The translations under genes were made by a program, and so were the position numbers. The notes under the pieces are model-generated. The model ran no database searches. It worked only from the letters and a program-made list of their open reading frames with translations, and was not told the origin of the DNA. Positions 23,097-35,900 of a DNA stretch of 64,000 nt are shown here, piece by piece. The DNA lies in contig CM074858.1 of the NCBI GenBank assembly GCA_037501455.1, positions 102,272,001-102,336,000 on the forward strand. The letters run 5' to 3'. Origin of the DNA: Lantana camara. Lineage: Eukaryota; Streptophyta; Magnoliopsida; Lamiales; Verbenaceae. Position 1 is the first letter of the stretch. Every line of letters starts with the position of its first letter.

Positions 23097-23565
23097 TATT
23101 AAAATATTGGTACTCAAAATAATTGTTAAAATAATGCATTTTTCTAGAATTCTCTACAAATATTTAGATAAATTAGAAATTCTAGATTATGTTTAGAATA
23201 TTAGTGATAATGGTAAATTAATCTAGATAGTCATACCATATAATTAGTCAAAATATTTAACTATAAAAAATTATTAAAACCTTATTAGCTGACCTTCGTA
23301 GTCGGTGAATTATGTATAAATATATGTACAACTCTTGTATTAGCTCGAAGTGAAATGAAGTGAAAGATTCAAATACCATCCACTAATACCTTGTCTCCTC
23401 CCATTTCCAAATAGCCTTTCATATATCATTCCTGATAAAGCCCATCTTTTTTATTTCAAAATACATCAAGACCATTCAAGCCTTCTTTCGTTAAATTAAA
23501 AAATAAAGTCATCTTCCGCTAAATCCATTCTCTAATTTTCTATATTCATTTTCTAAATTCCAACA
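23097..23565 (+). repeat. Copia3 5' LTR
   Basis: It runs from TATTAAAATATTGG to AAATTCCAACA, thus TA...CA rather than TG...CA ends. The TATA box is TATAAATA at 23315. It abuts the TSD on the left and the PBS on the right. Confidence 0.9.
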
Positions 23566-23567
23566 TT

Positions 23568-23579
23568 TGGTATCAAGAG
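23568..23579 (+). promoter_or_regulatory. Copia3 primer binding site
   Basis: TGGTATCAAGAG, a one-base-altered version of TGGTATCAGAGC, two bases after the LTR. Confidence 0.8.
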
Positions 23580-23598
23580 ACAACTTAGCTACCACCAA

Positions 23599-26255
23599 AT
23601 GACCCAAAATCTTACAACCTTTAATTACACCTCCTCCATGGTCCCGATATTTGAGGGGGAGGCCTATGAGTTTTGGAGTATCCAGATGAAGACTCAATAC
23701 ATATCACAGGGTCTTTGGGATTTGATAGAAAATGACTACGAGCAACCCCGAGATAATGCCGAATTGGAGTCTTGGGACAACAATAGAAAAAAGGAGTATA
23801 ATGAGAATCGGAATAAGGATGCAAAGGTGTTGTTATATAGGCAACAAGGGGTTACGAAACCCATATTTCCAAGGATTATGGTCACAACAACAACAAAAGA
23901 GGCTTGGTAGATCTTGAAGAATGCATACAAGGGCTCTGACAAGGTAATCTCCATTGAACTTCAATCTTTATGGAGAGACTTTGATACATTACTAATGAAG
24001 GAAGATGAATCGATTGAAACATTTTTTCATCGAGTCTCAAATATAATTAATCAAATAAGAAGTTATGGAGATACAATTGAAGACAAGAAAATTATTTAAA
24101 AAATATTATGGAGTCGTCCTATTACGTATGATCATATAGTGACTGCAATTGAAGAAACTAAAAATTTATCTGTATTAACCTTAACGGAATTAATGGGCTC
24201 ACTACAAGCGCATGAGTATAGAATGCGTTGATTTAATGAGCAAGCACTAGATCATGCATTCCAAAGTCAATTAAATTTTTCTAAAAAGGATAGTAATCAG
24301 AAAAATGAGCACGGTAAAAAAAGTTTTTAGAAAAGAGGAAATTCAAATTATCATGGAAAAGGGAGAGAAAATTATGAAAATAGTAAATCTGGCCCATATT
24401 GCAAATTATGCAAGAAAAATAATTATGATACACAAAATTGTCGATTTAAATGCAAGAGATGCAAAAATCATACTCATTTTGAAAAGGATTGTTTTTATTT
24501 GCAAAAGGATAAGGCCAGATTTACTACGAAAGATAATTCTAGAGATCAAGTTTTCCTTTCATGCTTAAATGGACACCAAGAGTTCCATGATAGCTGGTAT
24601 GTAGATAGCAGTTGCTCTAATCATATGATAGGCAACCGTGCATCTTTTATTACACTCGATGAAAATATTAAGAATCAAAGTACTCTTGGTGATGGGAGAA
24701 CTCAAAATGTCGAAGGAATGGGTATTATTGCGGTTAGAACTAAAGATGGCTCCACTAAAAAAATTTATGATGTTTTTTATATCCCTGGTCTGACCCAAAA
24801 TTTGTTAAGTGTTGGTCAATTAATCCAAAAAGGCTATAAGGTGAATTTTGATAATGAAAAATGTCTCATTATTGATAAGGAAAAGGGTCAGTCAATTACT
24901 ATGATAAAAATGCCCCCTAATAAAATATTTCCTCTAAAAATGCTCATTGATAAAAAATATTCTTTAAAATGTGGAGAAGTTGATGAATCCACATTATGGC
25001 ATTTAAGATATGGACATTTAAATTTTAATAGCCTCAAAGTATTAAAGAATATGGTGAAGGGTCTTCCCTCAATAAATAATGAAAAGAAAATTTGTGAGGG
25101 ATCTATTTATGGAAAAATGCACAGACATCCCTTTCCTAAAACATCTTGGAGAGCAAAAAACCCATTGGAGTTGGTGTATGCAGACATTTGGGGTCCTTTC
25201 CAAAATCCATCTTTGGGTGGAAAAAGATACGTTTTATTATTTGTCGATGATTATACCCGAATGATATGGGTTTTTTCCTGGAGCAAAAATAGAAAACATT
25301 CTCCTTTTTCAACTAATTCAAGGCTCTCGCAGAAAATCAATGTGGGCGGTCTCTAAAAATTTTGAGAACAGATCGAGGGGGAGAATTCACAAGCAATGAA
25401 TTCTTTCAGTATTGCAAACAACACGAGATAAAAAGGGAGTTGACAGCCAGATATACACCACAACAGAACGGAGTTGTAGAACGGAAGAATCGCAAAATCG
25501 TGGAAATGGCCTTGAGTATGTTGCAAGAAAAAAAATCTTCCAAAGAAGTTCTGGGCAGAAGCTGTTAACATCGCAGTCTACATCCTTAACAGGTCCTCTA
25601 CAAAAGTTGTGGTCAATAAGACACCCTAGAGGCATGGACCAAGAGAAAGCCGACAGTGGAGCATCTCAAAATATTAGGATGTATTGCTTATGCCCATATT
25701 CCTAAACAAACACGGTCAAAGCTCGATGAAAGAGGAGAAAAATGCATCTTCGTTGGCTACAGTGACGAAACAAAGGGCTAAAGACTCTACAACCCAGACA
25801 TAAAAAGGCTGGTTATATCAAGGGACATGATATTTGATGAGAAGTTGGAATGGCAATGGAGTACAAACACATCACCAGTCCCAGCCATCATAGAGGAAAG
25901 TCAAGAACTATGTCCTGATCTAGGACCGACCCCATCATCACCAAGTCCTGGGCCAAGTCAGACAGAAATTCAAGAATCAAGTCCTGCACCAACACTAAGG
26001 CGATCATAAAGAGGTAGACGACCTCTAGCATACTATGAGGATTATCTTACTAATGTCGTTGCGTATGCTCTATTTGCTAGCGAACCAACAAAGTATGAAG
26101 AAGCAGTTACAGAAGAAGCATGGGTCAAGGCCATGGACGAAGAAATTCATATGATCGAGAAGAATCAAACATGGGAGCTTGCAGATAAACCTCTAAACAA
26201 GGAGATTATCGGGCTTAAATGGGTGTACAAGATCAAAAACAATGATGATGGGAGC
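23599..26255 (+). pseudogene. Copia3 gag-protease-integrase and RT start, interrupted
   Basis: The ATG at 23599 is 34 bp after the LTR. Gag has a PIFEGEAYEFW start. It is followed by two CCHC knuckles, the first lacking its His (CKLCKKNNYDTQNC) and the second intact (CKRCKNHTHFEKDC). Protease reads WYVDSS (family DSG). Integrase has LWHLRYGH, a zinc finger with one Cys changed to Ser (CEGSIYGK), and RTDRGGEF. In-frame stops lie at 23908, 24097, 24229 and 24328. Frameshifts occur near 25350, 25530 and 25627, with stops near 25781 and 26007. RT begins near 26100 (EEAWVKAMDEEI) and is cut at 26255 by LTR-f. Confidence 0.9.
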
Positions 26256-27287
26256 TATGAAGCCCGAGCGTGGGTCCCACATCCCTCGCACTAAGACCAA
26301 ACTCATATACGAATATAGTCCGCATACAAGTCTAATCCTTGCAAACGGAGGCACGACACGGACCCTGGCTAGGCAGGACTAACCCTGTACCAACAAATTC
26401 AACTTCCAACCAGACTAAACGAGCAAATACCAAGAGTTGCGGAAGCATAGATAGCAAGTCTAGCAAAATAATAAATCCAACCCAACTTATGTACAAAGAG
26501 TCACAAAGTACGAGTATATAGCCCAACCGGCCTCCAAGATACAAAATAAAAGTGTAATTAAGTGGGTGGTACAAAGTATGCGTGTGACTCAAGCTAGACA
26601 CGAAAATACGCTAGACATAATGCAAACTCCCGCCTAACTACGCCAGCAACGAGCACCTGAGGGACAAAAAGGGGAGGGGTCAGTCTCTACAAGACTGATT
26701 GAATAGCATAATAAGATATAGAAAGCGGTAAAGTCATGCAACCATAATTCCATATAAAGTTTTAGAAGGAAAGTAAAACAGGAAATCAAGTTTAGAGTCG
26801 ATATATGGAATTATAGTATCAAGATTTATTCAAGTCAAGTGAACAAGTGGCTTGGCGAGTGAGTATTCTCCAACCTTACTCCTATCGTATACAAGTCAAG
26901 ATCTTATTAGGTTTTTATGCAAGGATTAGAGTTATCACTTATCACACTGGGTATTCATTTCAAGTGCACAATTACTCCTTTTTCCTCCGGGTGCAATGTG
27001 ACGGGTAGCTAGCCCTCACATCCACGACAAAAACAATGGACGGTGGGTCCATGACTCCCAAGGTCCGGAATCCCATCAATCTGCCAAACCACCTGACGGA
27101 CATCCGGGCTGCTCCAACAATGTTGTGACTTATGCAAGAGATGGCCGTCAGCCTATGCTTTCCCAGTTCTCTCAATACACAAGCGTCTGGGCCCCATGAA
27201 CGGTAACAGTAGTCTCGCCAAAACATGTCAAGATCAAGTCACGTTTGCTTTTAAAAACAGAACCATCTTTAAAAAATAATATATATA

Positions 27288-27302
27288 TATATATATATAT
27301 TA
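27288..27302. repeat. AT microsatellite
   Basis: Pure alternating AT in LTR-f. Confidence 0.8.
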
Positions 27303-28004
27303 TAGATTTTTTGTTAAATCATCATGTAAAGGGTCGTAGGGTTTCATATATTAGTCCTAACTTCTCCTCACCTGAATAAGACAAAAGAAGGACAACTGGA
27401 CTCCTGAACCCTACAAAGTTGGCCCGCCACCACCCTAAAAATCCTCTGGACAAGAAAAACAAGACACGTGTGGAACACGACTCAATATGAACCAATTACG
27501 ATGCATGGAAAATGAAATAGATGATATGAGATGCAATTGAAGTTATAATATGTCATGAACAAGTTCATGTGCACAATTAATGTTCCATGTAATTGAAAAG
27601 AAGAATTATGATTAATTCATATGAATAAATGAATATCAAATAAATACAAGGCATGAAATTAGTTTTACATTCTATGTTTCGTAAACTAAACTCAATACGT
27701 TTAATATAATACATTGAACTATAAATTAATATCACGTGGGGATCATATATATATCAATTAGCAAACAATTACAAGGTATGAATCGGGTCTCAATTCAAAT
27801 CTCAAGAATTAGATTTAATACATACAATATAACTCATTATTTCATGAAATAAATAACATGTTGAAATCATAAACGGGACGGGAAAACACGAAATAATTAA
27901 ATTAACAATTGAAATAAGTCATGAAATAACAAACAAATGAAATATATATCATAATAAAAAGGAAATAAAACAATCGAGAACTAATCCATTCCTCCAAACT
28001 TGAT

Positions 28005-28224
28005 GGTAATGGGGGTTACCAAGACGAAGAGTAAAATGGGTAATGGGGGTTAACGAGTGTAGGAGGTTTTCTCCTTCAAAAGATAGCAAGGTAACGGGGG
28101 TTAACAATTTAAAGGCCAAAGGTGGTAATGGGCATTAACAGAGGCAGGAGTTGCATTCTTCGAAATTGAATGGGGGTAATGGGCGTTACCTCCCTACAGT
28201 ACAAAATAGGTAATGGGCATTACC
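28005..28224. repeat. Palindrome array H in LTR-f (word GGTAATGGGCATTACC)
   Basis: Six units start at 28005, 28039, 28090, 28124, 28175 and 28209: spacings 34, 51, 34, 51 and 34 bp, exactly. The last unit is the cleanest dyad, GGTAATGGGCATTACC; others read GGTAATGGGGGTTACC, GGTAACGGGGGTTAAC or GGTAATGGGCGTTACC. Sequence between units is not conserved to the eye. Confidence 0.92.
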
Positions 28225-29236
28225 CAAGGCAAAGCAAAATCCCCTGTTTCTTCTTCTTCTCGGTGACAACACAACAAAGCTTATCCATGTTTCTTTGCTC
28301 GAACCAAACACCCCAACCACAAATAAAACACTAGCTAACCTAAGTAATTAACTAATATAACTCAAGGAAACGTGTATATGAATCACATATATCAAATAGA
28401 CTTCAATTAATCCAAGGAAACATGCATTAATTCATCCAAAACCTTCATATGAAACCCTTAAATGAAAAATGATCACACCTGGTCCAAGCTTCATATAACT
28501 CATGCTTTATGTATGAAATCAACTCAAGAGCATCACTTAAGTCTCATATTAAGTCATGGAATGCAAAGACCCTAAAACCCTAACATTGTTCATGAATTCA
28601 TCAATTAAATATGCATGATCTTACCTTGAATAAGTGAAAAGATGGAGAAGATGAAAAGATGAAAGTTGTAGCTTGAATTCTTGTTGAAAAGAGAAGAAAA
28701 TCTTGGCCTTGCTTCCTTCCTTGGTTGGACCGAAATTGGAAAGAGAAGAAATGGAGAAGTCTTGTGCTTTTCTTTGTGTATGGAAGATGAAGGGGAAATG
28801 TATGTATAGGAGTATATATGCACTATATAGATCAAAAAGGGGAGAAAAGGGACAGAATTACAACTTAGTCCTTGGGAATTTTAAATAAATGCAATCAAGT
28901 ATCAAGTTTCATGAATGTTACATATGAGTCAAAATAAATTTTCAATTAAGTCCAAAGGTTTTCAAATGTTTCAATCAAGGACAATTGATCAAGAATTCTA
29001 AAAAAAATCGATTTTAGTATATCACTTAGGCATGCTCGCGAAAATTGCATACGCTATCCACAGAATAAGATTCACAAAAGAAGGAATTTAAAATCACATA
29101 ATTCACAGGTATTCAAATTAAAAGAATTAAATAGTGCAATTAAAGAACGAAAAGGAATTAAATAAATCTTAAATCTCAAAACTCACATGCGTGGTACGCG
29201 TACCTGACTTGCTGGAAAACGGGGTGTCACAGGAGC

Positions 29237-30610
29237 ATCCAAAAGTATAAAGCCCGACTAGTTGCCAAGGGATATTCACAACAACCCGGAGTCTATTTCA
29301 ATGAAACTTTCGCACCGGTTGTCCGGATGGAGACAATCAGGACAGTTCTCGCTCTTGCAGCTCAACTAAAGCTTCCAGTTTACCAGCTGGGTGTCAAGTC
29401 AGCATTCCTAAATGGAGATCTCAAGGAGGAAATATATGTGGAGCAATCCAAGTGATATGTGATCAAGGGGCAAGAAGATAAGGTCTATAGGCTACGCAAA
29501 GCTCTTTATGGTCTCCAACAAGCTCCACGAGCATGGAACAACAAGATAGATGACTATCTACAGAATCATGGATTTCTCAAAAGTCCACATGAGCCATTAC
29601 TCTATGTCAAGAAGCAAGGTACACATGACTTTCTCATTCTATGTCTCTATGTTGATGACCTAATTTATAAAAGCACAAGCAAGGAAATGATCAAGGAGTT
29701 CAAGGAAGCCATGATGTGGGGGTATGAAATGACCGATCTCGGACTTATGAAGTATTTTCTTTGCATACAAATCAAGCAAGAGCCAGGACGGATATTTATA
29801 TCACAAGAGAAATATATTGATGATCTTCTGAAGAAATTTCAAATGAAAGATTGCAAGCCGATGCCAACACCAATGATGACCAAAGAGAAGCTTTCAAAAA
29901 ATGATGAAGCTGAAAAGGTGAACGAGACCATCTACCGGAGTCTTGTCGGATCACTAATCTACCTTACTCATACAAGGCCGGACATCGTTCACGCAGTCAA
30001 CATAGTATCAAGATTTATGAGTGAGCCAAACAAGAAGCACTTTGCAGCAGCAAAAAGAATTCTAAGGTACATCAAGGGAACGAAGAAACTAGGTATTTTA
30101 TATGAATCAGAAAAAGACTATAGCCTATGGGGATACACAGACGGTGACTGGCCAGGAAGTGTTGATGATCGAAAAAGCACTAGTGGATATCTTTTCTGTC
30201 TAGGCACTAAACCAATCTCCTGGTCATCTAAGAAACAAGCAACAGTTGCACTATCATCAACAGAAGCAGAATATATCGCTACAATAAGTTCAGCATGTGA
30301 AACTGTTTGGCTTAGAAGAATTCTGTTGGATCTTCAAATCGGGGAAGAGACACGAACACCATTATATTGTGATAATATGTCGACAATCTCCAAGGCGAAG
30401 AATCCAGTATTTCACAGTCGAACAAAACATATCGAGATACGTCACCAATTTATTCGAGAATTGGTTGAGAAGCAAGAGATCGAGTTACAATTTTGCAACA
30501 CAAATGATCAACTAGCAGACATCTTTACGAAGGCACTATCACGAGACAAGTTCACCACACTACGAGAAAAGATCAGAATTATTGAAATGAGAACCAAGGG
30601 GGAGTATTAA
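29237..30610 (+). pseudogene. Copia3 pol, RT and RNase H part
   Basis: The frame resumes right after the TSD with [13 protein letters not shown]. The first catalytic Asp of RT is lost (QLGVKSAFL instead of DVKSAFL, near 29390) and a TGA follows at 29453. Downstream a long open frame holds YVDD (about 29650), the RNase H region with DDRKSTSGYLF, SSTEAEYIA, CDNMST, RTKHIEIRHQF and ADIFTKAL. The stop codon (30608-30610) lies inside the 3' LTR, so pol overlaps the LTR by 6 bp. It would copy the element's RNA if intact. Confidence 0.93.
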
Positions 30611-31070
30611 AATATTGGTGCTCAAAATAATTGTTAAAATAATGCATTTTTCTAGAATTCTCTACAAATATTTAGATAAATTAGAAATTCTAGATTATTT
30701 TTAGAGTATTAGTGATAATGGTAGATTAATCTAGATAGTCATACCATATCTAATTAGTCAAAATATTTAACTACAAAAAATTGTTAAAACCTGCTGACCT
30801 TCATAGTCGGTGAATTATGTATAAATATATGTACAACTCTTGTATTAGCTTGAAGTGAAATGAAGTGAAAGATTCAAATATCATCCACTAATACCTTGTC
30901 TCCTCCCTTTCCCAGATAGCCTTTCACATATCATTCCTGATAAAGCCCATCTTTTTTATTTCAAAATACATCAAGAACATTCAAGCCTTCTTCCACTAAA
31001 TTAAAAAATAAAGTCATCTTCCGCTAAATATATTCTCTAATTTTCTATATTCATTTTCTAAATTCCAACA
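30605..31070 (+). repeat. Copia3 3' LTR
   Basis: It starts TATTAAAATATTGG after the purine run AGGGGGAG (30597-30604) and ends AAATTCCAACA. It shares the unusual TA start with the 5' LTR. Confidence 0.9.
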
Positions 31071-31075
31071 AGGAC

Positions 31076-31813
31076 GAGCAAAACAGTAAGAATCAAAGAG
31101 TTAGAAAACTACTTATGAGAGAATATAAAATATAATTGATCCACAATCTTGGCAACAAAATAGTGTGACTCGTTCTAGTAGTAGTAGCGGAACCACTTAG
31201 CTTCCACGACCTCAGTGTAGTACGCTTAACGCCACTCACACCTAGCTGGAATTATCTATTGATCGAATACTTCCACAACCCAGAAACCCTGAACAACTTC
31301 TAAGCCGGTGGAACTAGGCCCGAGGAGCTTGCTTGAGACTATAGAGGGACATCTGAAGTTTATAAACGTGATCAGGATAATTGATGGATGTCGAATCCAC
31401 CAAAATTAATTTCTAACCTAACAAACACAATTAATTGCATATAGTAGTAAAGGATCGATTCCATAAGGACTGGATAGTTCTATAATTCTTCAATAGCCAA
31501 GCAACTGAACAATAAGAACAAAGAGGGGGAGGTTAACATAAATTAACTGAAATTAAAGAACAAACAAAAAATAAATAAACTAATAAAAGAGCATAAGCCT
31601 AAATAATTTGAGAAACAGGATTTCTAACCAAGGGATTTTCTCGATTCTTGCTTTTGATTCGACCATTGGTGCAATAATAAACTTTTAATCCTATGATAGA
31701 TTGGTTATAGCGCCAACAAGCTCTGGAAACCTCATCATTTCTAACTTATTCAGTGATTAAAACACAACCTTTAATCAACTTCCTAACCAATAAATAACCT
31801 CGTAGATACGAAT
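31076..31813. other. Unassigned repeat-like stretch
   Basis: No open frame of note. The segment near 31385-31470 (a GGATGTCGAATCCACC phrase followed by GGATCGATTCCATAAGGACT) resembles non-coding parts of large gypsy elements, which is a weak impression only. Confidence 0.3.
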
Positions 31814-32072
31814 TGTGGTGCCCCGACTTGGGGCCTCCGTATACCCACGAGTTCGGGCGTCAGGTGATACCAGTCACTCCTCGAAACTTGTGTAAACACT
31901 AATACAAAAGTCATATCTAATTTGAAAATGTATTACACTAAGAATATCCAAAGTTATCACACTTATATAAGACACCCTTGTCTAAGTTCAAAAGTATAAT
32001 AACAATATTCGTCACTCTAGACCGACTAGCTCATCTCAACTAGCATATTTACACCTGAAATTTAATCGCTAC
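31814..32072 (-). repeat. Piece of an outer LTR, disrupted by the CACTA element
   Basis: TGTGGTGCCCCGACTTGGGG opens a sequence resembling the end layout of the minus-strand LTRs. It seems to continue at 48682-48829 and 51478 onward, after the CACTA and LTR-j insertions. The other end is not found, so the call is tentative. Confidence 0.35.
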
Positions 32073-32653
32073 TTTCACTACAACAAATTATTAAATTGGC
32101 AATGATTTTTTTAGCAACAATTTTATTTTTGTTGCAAATAATTATTTTTGGGCAACGAAAAGTGTTTTTCGTTGTCCTTTTTTCACTTATTTAGCACAAA
32201 AAATATATTTCGTTGTTAAAGGCATGTGTTTTCTCAACCATCAGTTTTAAATCTTATTTGGCAAGAAAAATTTTGTACCTAAAATGCAACTCTTTTGGGA
32301 ACAATATGAAATCGTTGCCAATAGTAGATTTCTACAACAAAATATAATTGTAGCTAATAATATCCTTTGTGTAACAAAATTTTTCGTTGAAAATTCTTAT
32401 AAAAAATTAGCTACGAAATTTAGTTTTCGCTGATTATTTAACTTTTTTCCACAAAATATTTTGTTGCGGTTGTAGATTTTTAGGGAACAAAATATATCGT
32501 TGTTAATACTTTCATAAATTAGCAACGATTATTATTGTTGAAAAATATTAGCTACTTTTGGTGACAAAAACTTTTGTGGCAAATACATATTTAATAAAAT
32601 TATAAAAACTAAATTAATTATATATTGAATCTTTTTTTTTTAAACATTACATC

Positions 32654-32707
32654 TAGCTAAGTTGGTTTAGGGGTGATTATCTCTTGTTGTCAACACGAGT
32701 TCGACTC
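32654..32707 (+). other. tRNA-like pol III boxes (possible SINE remnant)
   Basis: TAGCTAAGTTGG (box A-like, 32654-32665) is followed by GAGTTCGACTC (box B-like, 32697-32707). The spacing fits an internal RNA polymerase III promoter of a tRNA-derived SINE. No folded tRNA, poly-A tail or target duplication is evident. Confidence 0.35.
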
Positions 32708-32922
32708 ATGTAAAGAACATAATTAAATATTATATTTTAAAACTATCTTTGGCAACAAAATTTATTTTGTTGTTGTAGAAAAATATTTTTAGGCACGAAA
32801 AGTTTTTCATTGTAAAATATCATGTATTTTGTAATGAAATATTTTGTTGTAAATACCAATAAATTATAACTTTAAAACAATTTATCGCACTACTAGAAAA
32901 TCACGTATTGTGACACTGTAAA

Positions 32923-35900
32923 TGTAGCACCCCGTGACGTGAGCACCACATCCCCCGCACTATGAGTTCGGTCCACATATGAAATGGCTAGTCCATACAT
33001 GAACTAAACTCACAGCGAACGGAAGACAATAAAAAAAACAGTCCTAGCTAGGCGGAATCTAACCCTGAAACAATCAATAATGACCAAGGTGCAGAAATAA
33101 AGCAATTATCCAACTAATCTCAATAAAATGAATGCAAGTTTAAGGAAATTAAATACGGGTTCCACTAAGATAATACACCTGTCCTAACCTGTCCCGGATC
33201 AATTCAATACAATATCATAAAACGGGTTCAACTAAAGCCCTAGAAACCTGTCCCGATTTCAATTAATTCAGTAAATACCATACTAATTCAATAGCAAGTT
33301 CAATACGGTAATTAAAATACAATATGCAGTGAGTGTAAGTGATGAGACTGGAACAAGACTCGAAAGGAAAGACAAGACACAACTCTGACTCCCGCCTAGC
33401 ACACCACCTGAAAACTGAAAAGTGAGGTGTCAGTCTCCACAAGACTGAGCGAGGGGGCATAATAATATATAAGCGCAGATAACATGCAAGTTATGTTCCC
33501 GGGTAAAGGTTTGTAAAATATAATATATATAGTTTAACAATAACGTAGCTTCGCCCGAGAATACAACAATCAGTATTAAATACTTGTTCCTTTTCATGCA
33601 ATCCATAAACATGCTTACTTGTTTGTTAATCATTAGGTGACCACGCAATTCAATTATCGTGCAATCATGCAGTAGTGTAATCATATAACACGTTCATGGA
33701 ATGGGGTGCATGCAATCACTACATGGCTGGCTTGTAACATGGTAGGGTTATTTCTCCTGTGGTTGGACGGACAACCACCAGCTCTAAGAACCAGCCCAGC
33801 GCCCTCCCTAAGGAGAACCTGGCCAGGAGAACACGGGTACACGATAGGTCTTTGTTCTTCTTGTGGTTGGACGGACAACCACCAGCCCGAAGACCAGCCC
33901 AGCGCCCTCACTAGGGAGAACCTGGCCAAGAGAACACACGATCACGATACGGTATTGTTCTTCCTGTGATTGGACGGACAATCACCAGCCCGAAGACCAG
34001 CCCAGCGCCCTCCCTAAGGAGAACCTGGCCAGGAGAACACAGGTACACGGTAGGGTATTGTTCTTCCTGTGGTTGGACGGACAACCACCAGCCCGAAGAC
34101 CAGCCCAGCGCCCTCCCTAAGGAGAACCTGGCCAGGAGAACACAGGTACACGGTAGGGTATTGTTCTTCCTGTGGTTGGACGGACAACCACCAGCCCGAA
34201 GACCAGCCCAGCGCCCTCCCTAAGGAGAACCTGGCCAGGAGAACACAGGTACATGCTTTCATGATATGACATGCTTGATTGGGTGCACACTAACATGACC
34301 TACTTGCTTGATTCATGAACAATAATATGCTTGGAATAATAAGAGCTTTCAGGAAATTATGAATATAAATACCTTTGGCCAAAAACCACGTAAAGGTTAT
34401 ACGGGTTCTAAATAACTAGAAATTAAACCTCACCTGGAATACCACAAGACAAGAACAAGAACAAGAGCACTACGGTTGCCTATTCGATCCAGAAGTCTCC
34501 ACCCTGGAGAAGAACTGTACAATAAAGGGAAGGAACAATGGGTACTTGTGAGAATTGACTCAATATGAAACCACATAGACGCACGGCAATGCTAAACACA
34601 TGATATGAGATGTATAAGAATTAAAATGATGTTATGAATTTACATAATCAAGTAATTCGTTCAAGTATATTCCATACATGAGGGTTTCAAGCCCAGTCAT
34701 TCCATATTTTTCATAATTCCTTGCAATCAAGTCATGAGCTTCATATAACGTTTATAACTCAAGTATACAATTATAAAATAAATAAAATAGAGTCATTCAA
34801 ATCACTTAAATCTCACAAAGTCGCATAGTCAATTCATATATCATATTTCATACAAATTCACAATATACATGGCCAATTAATTCATATAACATGAATTCAT
34901 ACATTCATAATATATTACATGTTTTCAAATGCCATACAATGCATATTCATTAATTATCAAGTATACAAGAACAAATTACATTTTAATACAATTTTGGCAT
35001 AACGGGATTCAAATTGCAAATCAAAGCATCAACATATATCATAGTTCATTTAATACATGCTTTCATACACATTGGAATTCATATTGATCGGCAATTCAAG
35101 CAATTAACAATTCATTGCAATTAAAACAATTAATTTCAAATAAATAGAAATACACAAAATAAATCACAACAAATCAACCGGGCGTCCGATTGACGAACGG
35201 AAAGTGGCGTTGGACTCACCACAACGAAAGGAACCTTCTGTCCGAAGGTCACCGGAATGCCGCTACCGGAGCCGCCGGAACAGTCACCGGCCGCCACCAG
35301 AACATCGTCTCCGGTGGTCGGAAAAATCCCCGGAAGGACAGAAACGTACGTCTTGGCCTGCTCAACAAAAGCCCTCAATCAATTTCAGAAAATGCCAAAC
35401 AAGCCGGACTTCGTTGACGAAAAACCGAACTTGAATCCTAGTACGAAAACTGAAATTAAACTTAAACCGTAAAACGAAAATGAAATCCGGGCATACCGTT
35501 GGAAAGCTTATAACGAGCCCTACGAAAGCCCCAAGTCAAATCGCCGGAAAAATCGCCGGAACAGTAACCGGTTCGGACCCGCCGGTTCACCACCGGTTCA
35601 CCGCCGGTCCGCCGCCAACGGCCGGTTCTCGGGACGCCACTGATGCCATCCACTACGTTTCGTCATTCTAAGCAACTTTTGTAAAGGCTCCACCACCAAA
35701 ACCGGCCGGGAAAAGGCCTGAAATCGCTGCCGAAGTTTCTGCTGGTTCGTCATCGCCGGAACCACCACTTGCGGTGGTTTTCGTACTGAACGGAGGCCGG
35801 AAATGGAACGAGAAGGTCCAAAAACGTAGGGTAGGGTCAAGCTCCGCTCGCGAAACTCGCCGGAACGCCGCCGGCGAAGTGGTGGCGCCACCCGCCACTT

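Larger units (their letters stand above)
26256..29231 (-). repeat. LTR-f: solo gypsy LTR, TSD GGAGC
   Basis: It is inserted in Copia3 RT. GGAGC flanks both sides (26251-26255, 29232-29236). On the minus strand it starts TGTGACACCCCG at 29231 and ends near 26256, where the expected TG/CA has decayed (plus strand TATGAAGCCC). The U5 hairpin is CAGTCT-CTACA-AGACTG (26681-26697). It contains palindrome array H and a TA run (27288-27302). Confidence 0.9.
23097..31070 (+). mobile_element. Copia3: full-length Ty1/copia element, TSD AGGAC
   Basis: It has two LTRs (469 and 466 bp), PBS, gag-pol, polypurine tract and a perfect 5-bp duplication AGGAC (23092-23096, 31071-31075). Without the LTR-f insertion it is about 5.0 kb, the usual size of a complete Copia. 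The LTRs differ at about 19 sites plus small indels by my count, near 4%, so insertion is relatively recent compared with the other Copia elements here. Confidence 0.95.

Noticed and set aside
28005..28224. CRISPR-like regular short repeats
   Set aside because: Plant nuclear context, irregular dimeric spacing, imperfect dyads and no cas genes; better explained as an LTR array.
33706..34269. Overlapping open frames on both strands rich in RTTTSPKTSPAP-like repeats
   Set aside because: They are produced by the 103-bp minisatellite; the period shifts the frame each copy and no known domain appears.
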